8,231 nt of DNA from Helicobacteraceae bacterium (lineage in GTDB: Bacteria; Campylobacterota; Campylobacteria; Campylobacterales; SZUA-545), in contig JAISRI010000107.1 in the NCBI GenBank assembly GCA_031273735.1, positions 1 through 8,231 of the forward strand, written 5' to 3'. Positions 1 to 6,456 of this stretch are shown piece after piece; position 1 is the stretch's first letter; every line of letters begins with the position of its first letter. The notes under the pieces are model-generated. The model searched no databases and was not told the DNA's origin. It saw nothing but the letters and a program-made list of their open reading frames with translations. Both the position numbers and the translations under genes were made by a program.

Positions 1-996
1 ATCATAACGGATAAAATCGGTTTTTGGGATTTTATGCGCGGTTTTTACGCGCCGAGTTTCAAAATTTCGCTTCTGCCGAGTATGATTGCCGCCGAAAAAA
101 ACGGCGCTTATGACGGCGCGATCGCCTACATAGCCGATCAGCATAGCGATTCTTATATGCGCGAACTATTTCCCGCGATCTTTTTTGCTTCCCCGCAAAG
201 CGTCGAATTGCGCTTGGCGGTAACGAAATACGCCGCCGCTCATCTGATCGCCTTGAGCGGTATGCACTTGGGGATTTTATCGCTTGTTTTGGGCGCGGCA
301 ATCGGTTTTCCGTATCGCCTGTTGCAAGCGAGATTTTTCCCTTGGAGAAACGCGTTTTTTGATCTTGGAGCCGTTTCGATCGTCGTTTTTGGTTTTTATC
401 TTATTTTTACGGGTATGGTTCCCTCTTTGATTCGCGCTTACGCTATGTATTTATTTGGTTTATTTTTATTTGCGCGGCATTTTAGAGTATTAAGTTTTGA
501 AACGCTATTGATCGTGTCTATATTCTTAATCGCGCTTGCGCCGCGTATGATCTTTTCCGTCGGTTTTTTATTAAGCGTCGCCGGCGTTTTTTATATCTTT
601 TTATATCTGCGTTATTTTGGCGAACAATCCAAGATCAAGATAGCGATCGGAATGTCTGTTTATGTTTTTGCCGCTATGCTTCCAATCGTTCATTACTATT
701 TTCCTATTACGGCGCATACGCAACTTCTTAGCCCTATTTTAACGCTTATTTATACCCCCTTTTATATTATCGAAATCATTTTGCATTTGATCGGTTTTGG
801 CGATCTGCTCGATTGGCTTTTAATTCCCGCTATTGAATTAAAAGTTCCGCAATGGGATTTTCGCGTTCCCATATGGATATGTTTAAGCTATGTCGCCCTT
901 TCGATCGCCGCTATTTTTCATAAATATATCCACTACTTTTTTATCTTTTTTCTTACGTTATGGCTGATTTGGCAATATGTTATCGCATTTTTTTAA
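1..996 (+). CDS. comEC: ComEC/Rec2-like competence membrane protein, 5' end outside window
   Basis: This is the C-terminal part of a polytopic inner-membrane protein of the ComEC/Rec2 family, the channel that carries single-stranded DNA into the cytoplasm during natural transformation. The frame is open from base 1, so the ATG at 34 is probably internal and the true start lies upstream. The family hallmark HLIALSGMHLGIL (bases 241-279) matches the 'H-L-x-A-x-S-G-x-H' motif of the competence domain. It is followed by several hydrophobic segments, with one more at the extreme C-terminus (YFFIFFLTLWLIW). No metallo-beta-lactamase-like domain follows, unlike the long ComEC of Bacillus; short forms are, from memory, usual in Campylobacterota. 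The gene carries four CGATCG hexamers, like the core genes downstream. It ends with TAA at 994-996, about 260 bases before the methyltransferase. Family call is strong; involvement in DNA uptake here is inferred. Confidence 0.86.
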   Translation: MITDKIGFWDFMRGFYAPSFKISLLPSMIAAEKNGAYDGAIAYIADQHSDSYMRELFPAIFFASPQSVELRLAVTKYAAAHLIALSGMHLGILSLVLGAAIGFPYRLLQARFFPWRNAFFDLGAVSIVVFGFYLIFTGMVPSLIRAYAMYLFGLFLFARHFRVLSFETLLIVSIFLIALAPRMIFSVGFLLSVAGVFYIFLYLRYFGEQSKIKIAIGMSVYVFAAMLPIVHYYFPITAHTQLLSPILTLIYTPFYIIEIILHLIGFGDLLDWLLIPAIELKVPQWDFRVPIWICLSYVALSIAAIFHKYIHYFFIFFLTLWLIWQYVIAFF

Positions 997-1024
997 GGTT
1001 AAAAGCGCTAATATGCGCGCTAAA

Positions 1025-1030
1025 AAGGAG
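1025..1030 (+). promoter_or_regulatory. Strong ribosome binding site before the short ORF
   Basis: AAGGAG stands seven bases before the ATG at 1038. It is the best Shine-Dalgarno match in the window, yet it serves only a short unrecognised ORF. It may be the original initiation signal of the gene that followed comEC before the restriction-modification genes arrived. Confidence 0.5.
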
Positions 1031-1037
1031 CAAGATA

Positions 1038-1253
1038 ATGCCAAATTGCGGCAAAACCGACGTTTGCGCTATAAATATGCGCGACGAATGGGCTTTCATT
1101 GTTAAGGAAACGCATAGTAAAAAACCGTCGCTCGCAAACCGCCTAGAACGAGAAGTCTTATTATTGCTTCAGGTTTTGCTTGCAAAAAAATCAACTTTGT
1201 TTTACCTAAAAATAAAACGGTTCTATCTTTCTATTAAAAACGCGAAAGGCTAA
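1038..1253 (+). CDS. Short ORF of unknown function, possibly a stranded gene fragment
   Basis: This 71-residue ORF begins at an ATG with a strong AAGGAG site seven bases upstream and stops three bases before the methyltransferase start, in the same frame. The frame is open further back, to an ATG at 960 inside comEC, but the ribosome binding site favours 1038. I do not recognise the product. The N-terminal third (MPNCGKTDVCAINMRDEW) is encoded by GC-richer DNA; the rest is AT-rich, hydrophobic and basic (for example EVLLLLQVLLAKKSTLFYL), with no helix-turn-helix that would suggest a controller protein. Its position between comEC and the inserted genes, and the missing 5' end of the ABC ATPase at 3309, raise the possibility that its beginning is the stranded start of that ATPase gene. 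It could equally be a genuine small gene or a chance ORF. Confidence 0.33.
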   Translation: MPNCGKTDVCAINMRDEWAFIVKETHSKKPSLANRLEREVLLLLQVLLAKKSTLFYLKIKRFYLSIKNAKG

Positions 1254-1256
1254 ATA

Positions 1257-2525
1257 ATGCTCAATCTCTCTTCAATCCCTATTGACCGTTCTTGGGCTTT
1301 TAGCGACAAAACCGTAAAAGATACCGCATATATAACGCACGGTTATTACACATATCCAGCAAAGTTTATTCCGCAGTTGGCTTCTAGGCTAATAAACGAG
1401 TATTCAGAAAAATATGACGTTGTCATAGATCCTTTTATGGGTAGCGGAACTACCATTGTTGAATCTTTGGTAAATAGTCGTATAGGAATAGGAACGGATA
1501 TAAATGAAGTGGCATATTTAATAGCAAAGGTAAAAACCACTCCGCTTAGTATATCGGAACTTATCGCAACATTTGATACGCTCTACGACGATCTAGTATT
1601 TGCTTCGCATATAAACGTTTGCGCGGAAATACCAATTCAAAATATGGAAAGAATTGATTATTGGTTCTTACCAAAGCAGAAAACGAGCCTTTTAAATATA
1701 TTTTCAAATATAGTATCGATTAAAAACGAGGATATTAAAGATTTTTTTCTCGTCGCGTTCGCACAAATACTAAAACCTTGCTCAATATGGCTCCAAAAAA
1801 GCATAAAACCAACTCGCGACGCTAACAAGAAAAGATACGATCCTGTTTTACTTTTCTTTCAGCAGGCAAAAAAAATGATAAAAAAGTATGAAGAATTTGA
1901 TAAAATGTTATTGGACGAAATAAAAAACGACATTGGGCAAAATAGGATTATTAAATGCGGCGATTCTAGAAAATTGCCTTGCCAAACAGAGACTGCCGCC
2001 TTAATAGTTTCCAGCCCCCCATATGTAACTTCTTATGAATACGCCGATTTACATCAACTACCTCTTTTATGGTTCGGGCATTTAGATAGTTTATCGGAGT
2101 ATAGAAAACAATATATCGGCAGCGCTTATAGAAACAGAGAAGGCATTGATCTTAAAAGTCTTATAGCAAACGATATTGTTTCAAAACTTGGCAAAAATAA
2201 AAAAAGCGCGGAAGTAAAAAATTATTTTTCTGATATGCTTGAAACTTTTATAGAAATTAAAAGGGTGTTAAAAAAAGGCGGCAAGGCTTGTATTGTGATT
2301 GGTAATACCGAGTTTAGAGGCGTGCAAATACTAAACGCGGAAGTTTTTCAAGAACAATTTGAGAATATCGGCTTCAGAACGCATAAAATTATACGCAGGG
2401 AAATTCCATCAAAGATGTTGCCGACTACGCGAGATATCTCAACGGGGCAATTTACTAAAAAAAATAATGGTAATCTTAAATTAGCTTATCCAACCGAATT
2501 TATTATAGTAATGGAGAAAATCTGA
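1257..2525 (+). CDS. Type II DNA methyltransferase, probably cytosine-N4
   Basis: This 422-residue protein is the modification half of a type II restriction-modification system; it would transfer a methyl group from S-adenosylmethionine to an exocyclic amino group in the recognition site, protecting host DNA. Visible motifs are a motif X-like THGYYTYPAKFIPQ (residues 27-40), motif I DPFMGSGTT (58-66, S-adenosylmethionine binding), motif IV SPPY (253-256, catalytic), and a late strand-forming GGKACIVIGN (341-350). The order X-I-(long insert)-IV places a probable target-recognition region at about residues 100-240. SPPY rather than DPPY favours cytosine-N4 over adenine-N6 methylation. The start has AAAGG at 1245-1249, seven bases upstream. 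The stop codon overlaps the nuclease start (TGATG), so the pair is probably translationally coupled. The gene is AT-richer than its flanks and lacks CGATCG, consistent with horizontal acquisition. The likely target is a CCGG-containing site, inferred from the partner. Confidence 0.92.
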   Translation: MLNLSSIPIDRSWAFSDKTVKDTAYITHGYYTYPAKFIPQLASRLINEYSEKYDVVIDPFMGSGTTIVESLVNSRIGIGTDINEVAYLIAKVKTTPLSISELIATFDTLYDDLVFASHINVCAEIPIQNMERIDYWFLPKQKTSLLNIFSNIVSIKNEDIKDFFLVAFAQILKPCSIWLQKSIKPTRDANKKRYDPVLLFFQQAKKMIKKYEEFDKMLLDEIKNDIGQNRIIKCGDSRKLPCQTETAALIVSSPPYVTSYEYADLHQLPLLWFGHLDSLSEYRKQYIGSAYRNREGIDLKSLIANDIVSKLGKNKKSAEVKNYFSDMLETFIEIKRVLKKGGKACIVIGNTEFRGVQILNAEVFQEQFENIGFRTHKIIRREIPSKMLPTTRDISTGQFTKKNNGNLKLAYPTEFIIVMEKI

Positions 2526-3202
2526 TGACAATCAATGATATTATCGCGTTATACGAGAGTAAAAAAGAGTTATATGGCGAAAAAACCTATCGCTATATTT
2601 CCGCTATTATGCAAGAGATGAAAGCGCGGCATAAGGCAGAGTTTAAGGGCGACGATCATGAACAATCATGGCGAGCATTTAAAGGAAAAAATATTGAAAA
2701 ATTGATTCAATATATTATTACGGACGGAATTAGCGAATTGGGACTTGCCATTATTAACGGCAACTCTTTGGAAAGAACCGATCCGCGCAACTTATCGATA
2801 GAGCTTGCGACGGTAAAACGCAATTTGCTAATCGACTATCATAAATTTGGCGCGCACCTTCCCGATGTAGATATAATTATATATAATCCTAAAACTTATC
2901 GCGTCTTAGCGGTTCTATCTAGTAAAGTTACGTTAAGAGAACGCATAGCGCAAACAGGTTATTGGAAATTTAAGCTAGCTTCATCGTTGATAACAAAACA
3001 CATAAAAGTTTATTTTGTAACGCCAGATGAGGACGGCGATTTGGCTTTTAGGGTTAGACCCAAAAAAGGACGAGCGATCATTGAAGCAGATTTAGACGGA
3101 AGCTATGTTCTAACGGAGGCGCAAATCGAAGAAAGCGATAAGGTTAAAACCTTTGACAAGCTGATAGACGACTTACAAAAACTTCTAACTGAAAACTCTT
3201 AG
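2525..3202 (+). CDS. BsaWI-like type II restriction endonuclease
   Basis: This 225-residue protein is the nuclease partner of the upstream methyltransferase and resembles the BsaWI family (BsaWI cuts W^CCGGW). The conserved stretch QSWRAFKGKNIEKLIQYII (47-65) supplies a helix with a candidate catalytic Glu58. LPDVDIIIYNP (112-122) supplies the PD of a PD-(D/E)xK core (Asp114), and SSK (132-134) supplies Lys134 in the variant SxK form. Four residues after that lysine is RER (138-140), the R-(D/E)R signature with which CCGG-family enzymes such as Ecl18kI and NgoMIV read CC:GG. The ATG overlaps the methyltransferase stop by one base, with GGAG at 2513-2516 eight bases upstream. Placing the methyltransferase first would let protection accumulate before cutting. 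No frameshift or missing core residue is visible, so the enzyme may be active. The outer bases of the recognition site cannot be read from sequence. Confidence 0.87.
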   Translation: MTINDIIALYESKKELYGEKTYRYISAIMQEMKARHKAEFKGDDHEQSWRAFKGKNIEKLIQYIITDGISELGLAIINGNSLERTDPRNLSIELATVKRNLLIDYHKFGAHLPDVDIIIYNPKTYRVLAVLSSKVTLRERIAQTGYWKFKLASSLITKHIKVYFVTPDEDGDLAFRVRPKKGRAIIEADLDGSYVLTEAQIEESDKVKTFDKLIDDLQKLLTENS

Positions 3203-3273
3203 CTTAACTATCAAACGATTAAATCTAAAAGCTGGAAAGAATCTTGCGATTTAGCGCGTTTATCCGCCGTAGC

Positions 3274-3301
3274 TTGAATGCAAAAGCAAATTATGTATAA
3301 T
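3274..3301 (+). promoter_or_regulatory. Candidate sigma-70 promoter before the ABC ATPase
   Basis: TTGAAT (3274-3279), a 16-base spacer and a perfect TATAAT (3296-3301) preceded by TG form a good housekeeping promoter. Transcription would start about seven bases beyond the -10 box, at roughly 3308-3309, which is the first base of the ATPase ATG. The message would therefore have little or no leader. The motif is AT-rich and could be fortuitous. Confidence 0.45.
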
Positions 3302-3308
3302 TGTAGTT

Positions 3309-3911
3309 ATGACTTTACTAGGACACAACGGAGCGGGCAAAAGCACGCTTATCGGTTATCTTTTGGGCTTTTACAATAGGTTGGATCAACATCCTTTTTT
3401 GCCGCACTTCGCGGAGCGAATCGAGCCTCTCGATCGCCGCTACGTCGGTTACGCTCCCGAAGCCGCGTGGCTGACGGGCAGGGCTTGCGCGGACGATTAC
3501 CTTGCGCTGATGGCAAATTTGCGCGGCGCTAAAAGCTACGACGTTGGTCGTCTTTTTGCTCGCGTCGGTCTGCAAGCCGATCCGCAAAAGCCGATCAGAA
3601 CCTACTCAAAAGGTATGAAGCAGCGCCTGCTTCTTGCGATCGCGCTGATTGGCGAACCGACCACGCTCGTTTTAGACGAACCGACTAGCGGTCTTGATCC
3701 GTTCGGGCGCGAGGAGATCGAATCGTTGCTTGTCGATCTTGCTAAAACGCACAAGTTGATCGTATGCACCCACTCTTTAGAACTCGCGCACAAACTCGGC
3801 GACGAAGTGTGGATTTTATGCGAAGGCAAGATTGCCTGCCAAAGGCGATTTGACGCGATCCAAGAGTTAGAAGAAACTTTTTTTGCCTTGCGCCCTTCGC
3901 GGATAGATTAG
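3309..3911 (+). CDS. ABC transporter ATPase lacking its N-terminus
   Basis: This 200-residue protein carries the nucleotide-binding machinery of an ABC transporter of the CcmA/NosF/drug-export type. Walker A GHNGAGKST is at residues 5-13, the Q-loop region VGYAPE follows with Glu where Gln is common, the signature is YSKGMKQR (99-106), Walker B with switch is LVLDEPTSGLDP (120-131), and the H-loop histidine is His155 in THS. Normal family members have about 30-40 residues before Walker A, including the first strands and the aromatic A-loop residue that stacks on adenine; here only MTLL precedes it. The frame upstream meets TAG at 3270-3272 and no alternative start restores the missing part. 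There is no ribosome binding site before the ATG. No permease gene is visible next to it. The restriction-modification genes end 106 bases upstream, so truncation by their insertion is likely. It may be a remnant rather than a working ATPase. Confidence 0.8.
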   Translation: MTLLGHNGAGKSTLIGYLLGFYNRLDQHPFLPHFAERIEPLDRRYVGYAPEAAWLTGRACADDYLALMANLRGAKSYDVGRLFARVGLQADPQKPIRTYSKGMKQRLLLAIALIGEPTTLVLDEPTSGLDPFGREEIESLLVDLAKTHKLIVCTHSLELAHKLGDEVWILCEGKIACQRRFDAIQELEETFFALRPSRID

Positions 3912-3913
3912 GC

Positions 3914-5752
3914 TTGTTTTATTACGACGTAGCGTTAATAGGATTAAAACTTGCGCCGCTAACCTACAAAAGCGAGAGCGCAATTGATTGCGGCGCTAAA
4001 ATCCTCGCGCCTATTAAAGGCAAAAAAGCGGGAGCGATCGTGCTAAATAAACGCGATCGGCCGCCGTTTGAATGCGAAGTTATTGCCGATATTTTGGACG
4101 AAACGCTTTCGCCAGAATATCTTAAAACGGCAAAGTTTATCGCCTATTATTACATATGTGAAATCGGCGAAGCGCTCGCGCTTTTTACGATCGCGAAAAA
4201 AAGCGAAATAAAGCCGATTAAAATCGACGTTAATATAGTTTTAAACGATCGCCAAAAAGAAGCGTTAGATTTTATCGATCGCCCAAAACCCGCGCTACTT
4301 TTCGGCGACACTGGTTGCGGTAAAAGCGAAATCTATATGAAGCTATTCGAGCGCGTTTTGAACAATAATAAAACCGCGCTTTTTTTAATGCCAGAAATTA
4401 GCCTAACGCCGCAGATAGAAAAACGCCTAAAAGAGCGCTTCGGATCGCTTGCGGCGCTTTGGCACTCTAAAATATCCGCCGCCAAAAAACGCAAAACCTT
4501 ATTAGCGATCGCGAGCGGAGAAGTTAGGATCGTCGCGGGCGCTAGAAGCGCGCTATTTTTACCTATGCCAAATCTCGGCGTGATCGTCGTCGATGAAGAG
4601 CACGACGAAAGCTATAAATCGGCGCAAACTCCTAGACATAACGCCCGCGACGTAGCCATCGTTTTGGCAAAAGAGTTAAATATCCCCGTAACGCTTGGAA
4701 GCGCCACGCCTTCCGCGGTTAGTTTTAGCCGTTTTGAAACCTTTCGTTTGAAGGGGCAATTTTTTAAGGAGGGCGGGCGAAACTTTCGCTTTATTCCTAA
4801 CGCGACCGACGCGCCTACAGACGAAGCGCTTTTAGCGCTTAAAGAGACGATCGAGCGCAAAAAACAGGCGATCGTTTTTCTGCCCACCCGCGCTAATTTT
4901 AAGTATTTGATCTGCCAGACGTGCGGCGAAAGTATTAAATGTCCGTTTTGCGACGTTGGAATGAGCGTGCATAGCGCTAAACGCGCTTTAATTTGCCACT
5001 ACTGCAACGCCGTTTTGCCGATTCCAAAAATATGTCCTAAATGCGGGAGCGCGGAATTATCCGCTAATAGACGCGGCGTTGCAGAGGTTGCGGAGCTATT
5101 AAAAAAAGCGCTACCAAACGCGGCGATCGCGCAGTTTGATCGCGACTCGATCAAAAGCGACGCGGCGTTAAGAAATACGCTCGAACTTTTCAACGATCGT
5201 AAGATAGATATTCTCGTCGGCACGCAGATGCTTTCAAAAGGACATAACTATCACGACGTTGAAACTTCGATCGCGCTTGGATTAGATCGACTTTTGGCGC
5301 AATGCGATTACCGCGCTTACGAACGCGCCGTTAGTCTGCTTACGCAACTTGCGGGCAGAGCTGGGCGCAAAACCAAAGCCCTGGTTTTAGCGCAGACGGC
5401 TAACTACGATCGATTCGCGCCGTATATTAACGACTACGAACGTTTTTTGAAAGATGAGATCGCAAGGCGCGATCCGCTCTATCCGCCGCATATTCGGCTT
5501 TTGCGGGTTTTGGTTAGCGCTATAAACGAGGGTAGCGCGAAAAAAAGAGTTGAAGAGATCGTAGAAAAACTTACGCCAATTGAGGGGGTAGAAATTATCG
5601 GTTACGGCGCGTGTCCGATCGCTAGAATCAAAACCAAATACCGCTTTCATATTTTGCTAAGAAGCAAATCCGCGAAAGCGCTTATCTACGCAGGCGAAAT
5701 CTCTCGCGGAAAATGGACGGATATAGAGATGGATCCGCTTAGTATCTCTTAG
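3914..5752 (+). CDS. priA: Primosomal protein N' (replication restart helicase PriA)
   Basis: PriA recognises stalled or repaired replication forks in the cytoplasm and reloads the replicative helicase. The 612-residue product is complete. An N-terminal fork-binding region (about 1-110) is followed by Walker A GDTGCGKS (131-138), the DEEH box (227-230), GSATPS (262-267), and a zinc-binding insert with eight cysteines in four pairs (334/337, 343/346, 361/364, 374/377). The second helicase lobe contains QLAGRAGR (478-485). All expected motifs are present. The start is taken as TTG at 3914 because the product begins FYYDVALIGL, typical of PriA N-termini, and it lies two bases after the ATPase stop; no strong Shine-Dalgarno is visible, suggesting coupling to the preceding gene. 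The gene is dense in CGATCG hexamers (13 counted), marking it as resident DNA. Confidence 0.95.
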   Translation: MFYYDVALIGLKLAPLTYKSESAIDCGAKILAPIKGKKAGAIVLNKRDRPPFECEVIADILDETLSPEYLKTAKFIAYYYICEIGEALALFTIAKKSEIKPIKIDVNIVLNDRQKEALDFIDRPKPALLFGDTGCGKSEIYMKLFERVLNNNKTALFLMPEISLTPQIEKRLKERFGSLAALWHSKISAAKKRKTLLAIASGEVRIVAGARSALFLPMPNLGVIVVDEEHDESYKSAQTPRHNARDVAIVLAKELNIPVTLGSATPSAVSFSRFETFRLKGQFFKEGGRNFRFIPNATDAPTDEALLALKETIERKKQAIVFLPTRANFKYLICQTCGESIKCPFCDVGMSVHSAKRALICHYCNAVLPIPKICPKCGSAELSANRRGVAEVAELLKKALPNAAIAQFDRDSIKSDAALRNTLELFNDRKIDILVGTQMLSKGHNYHDVETSIALGLDRLLAQCDYRAYERAVSLLTQLAGRAGRKTKALVLAQTANYDRFAPYINDYERFLKDEIARRDPLYPPHIRLLRVLVSAINEGSAKKRVEEIVEKLTPIEGVEIIGYGACPIARIKTKYRFHILLRSKSAKALIYAGEISRGKWTDIEMDPLSIS

Positions 5753-5792
5753 AAAACTCTCGTTACTCCAGCGAAACGCCAAACGCGCAGAA

Positions 5793-5927
5793 ATGCGGGA
5801 ATCCAAACCAAGACTTATGGCGTTGAGTAAGCAATCGAATTACGATAATGCAAAATACGCGCGGGCGCGCTACGCTAAAGTCGCGCGAATGATTAAGAAG
5901 GAAGCGGGTTTACAAGAGCTAGGCTGA
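5793..5927 (+). other. Small basic ORF, possible decayed transposase-associated fragment
   Basis: A 44-residue ORF starts at ATG 5793 and stops at TGA 5925-5927. The frame is open back to 5727, overlapping the priA 3' end. There is no good ribosome binding site. The peptide is very basic and helical-looking: the stretch SNYDNAKYARARYAKVARMI (15 residues into the ORF) resembles, by eye only, the 'S-N-x-x-K-A-R-x-x-x-A-K-x-x-x-x-I' region of IS200/IS605 TnpB/OrfB proteins. No other TnpB motif (DDE-type acidic residues, zinc ribbon) is present. I treat it as a possible remnant, not as a functional gene. Confidence 0.22.
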
Positions 5928-5950
5928 AATCCGCCTAACATAAAGATAAA

Positions 5951-5986
5951 GAAAGATTTTTGCAAAATATAAAGCAAAAATCTTTC
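5951..5986. repeat. Perfect 13-base inverted repeat (hairpin)
   Basis: GAAAGATTTTTGC (5951-5963) pairs perfectly with GCAAAAATCTTTC (5974-5986) around a ten-base AT-only loop. It could serve as a transcription terminator for priA, 200 bases after its stop, but the stem is AT-rich and no T-run follows, so another role such as an element end or a protein-binding palindrome is possible. Confidence 0.6.
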
Positions 5987-6061
5987 AAATTATTTGTCTA
6001 ACTTTGCGAACTAAACGCCGCATAACGGCGAAACCTAAAAAACCTTGAGCCTTGTAAGATA

Positions 6062-6090
6062 TTGAAAACCAACATCAGCGTCATTATATG
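6062..6090 (+). promoter_or_regulatory. Candidate promoter for rpmH-rnpA-yidC
   Basis: TTGAAA (6062-6067), a 17-base spacer and TATATG (6085-6090) give a plausible sigma-70 promoter. It would produce an rpmH leader of about 200 bases that includes the GC-rich folded stretch at 6149-6205. The -10 match is moderate, so confidence is low. Confidence 0.3.
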
Positions 6091-6148
6091 CTAAGTTTTC
6101 TTAAATTTAAGGTTTTTGAATGAAAAAATAGAGGTTTCTTGAGAAATG

Positions 6149-6205
6149 GCGGCGCTTGTCCGCGTTTTGCTCGAGCGCAACCTTGCAACGCGATTGGGCG
6201 CGAGC
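6149..6205 (+). other. GC-rich foldable segment upstream of rpmH
   Basis: Two adjacent hairpins can form: GCGG (6149-6152) with CCGC (6160-6163) around seven bases, and GCTCG-ag-CGC (6169-6178) with GCGCGAGC (6198-6205), eight base pairs with a two-base bulge. It could be a leader structure, a small RNA, a dispersed repeat copy or chance folding; I do not recognise a known RNA family. Confidence 0.3.
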
Positions 6206-6303
6206 CGTCCTTTATTCGTCGTATTTGATTATGCTCGTTTGGCTTAAGCCTTCGCTGGTTAAACTTGCGCGTTTTTAACAAACTTTAAACAAAGGATAAA
6301 GCT

Positions 6304-6441
6304 ATGAAACCGAGCTATAACCCGTCAAAGCGAAAGCGCGTCAATACGCACGGCTTTCGCGTTCGTATGGCGACGAAAAGCGGCAGGAAGCTGATCAACC
6401 GCCGAAGAGCTAAAGGTCGCAAACGGCTTGGCGCGTCGTAA
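6304..6441 (+). CDS. rpmH: 50S ribosomal protein L34
   Basis: This 45-residue, extremely basic protein is the large-subunit ribosomal protein bL34. The family core is clear: YNPSKRKR at the start, THGFRVRM in the middle and GRKLINRRRAKGRKRLGAS at the end, with the same spacing between the PS and HGF elements as in E. coli L34. The third residue is Pro where Arg is usual. An AAAGGA site at 6291-6296 lies seven bases before the ATG, fixing the start. It heads the conserved bacterial cluster rpmH-rnpA-yidC, with only 15 bases to rnpA, and is probably cotranscribed with it. Confidence 0.96.
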   Translation: MKPSYNPSKRKRVNTHGFRVRMATKSGRKLINRRRAKGRKRLGAS

Positions 6442-6456
6442 GCCAAATATTGCAAA

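Larger units (their letters stand above)
5753..6303. other. Long intergenic stretch between priA and rpmH
   Basis: About 550 bases separate priA from rpmH without a convincing protein gene. From left to right it holds a basic short ORF that looks like a decayed coding fragment (to 5927), a perfect 13-base inverted repeat (5951-5986), a possible promoter (6062-6090) and a GC-rich foldable segment (6149-6205). No CGATCG occurs here, unlike in the flanking genes. I see no tRNA, rRNA, CRISPR array or recognisable riboswitch. Confidence 0.6.

Noticed and set aside
59..301. Minus-strand ORF inside comEC
   Set aside because: It is the antisense shadow of the conserved competence domain, is Arg/Ser-rich and has no recognisable motif.
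1013..1105. 30-residue basic ORF (MRAKKEQDNAKLRQ...) in another frame
   Set aside because: It has no ribosome binding site and overlaps the better-supported ORF starting at 1038.
1038..1253. Controller (C) protein of the restriction-modification system
   Set aside because: The size and position fit, but no helix-turn-helix pattern is visible, and there is no C-box-like repeat upstream.
3318..3829. Minus-strand ORFs opposite the ABC ATPase
   Set aside because: The plus frame contains every ABC ATPase motif; the antisense peptides are composition artefacts.
6016..6030. CGCCG-CATAA-CGGCG mini-hairpin
   Set aside because: Five base pairs with no T-run; too short to call a terminator and expected by chance in this composition.
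6146..6247. 33-residue plus-strand ORF (MAALVRVLLERNL...)
   Set aside because: It coincides with GC-rich hairpin DNA, is very short and lacks a well-placed ribosome binding site.
6241..6250. Palindrome GGCTTAAGCC
   Set aside because: A single ten-base palindrome with no partner copy or context to indicate an operator.
6084..6281. Minus-strand 65-residue ORF between priA and rpmH
   Set aside because: No recognisable domain or ribosome binding site. The peptide style suggests translation of a non-coding repeat or structured DNA.
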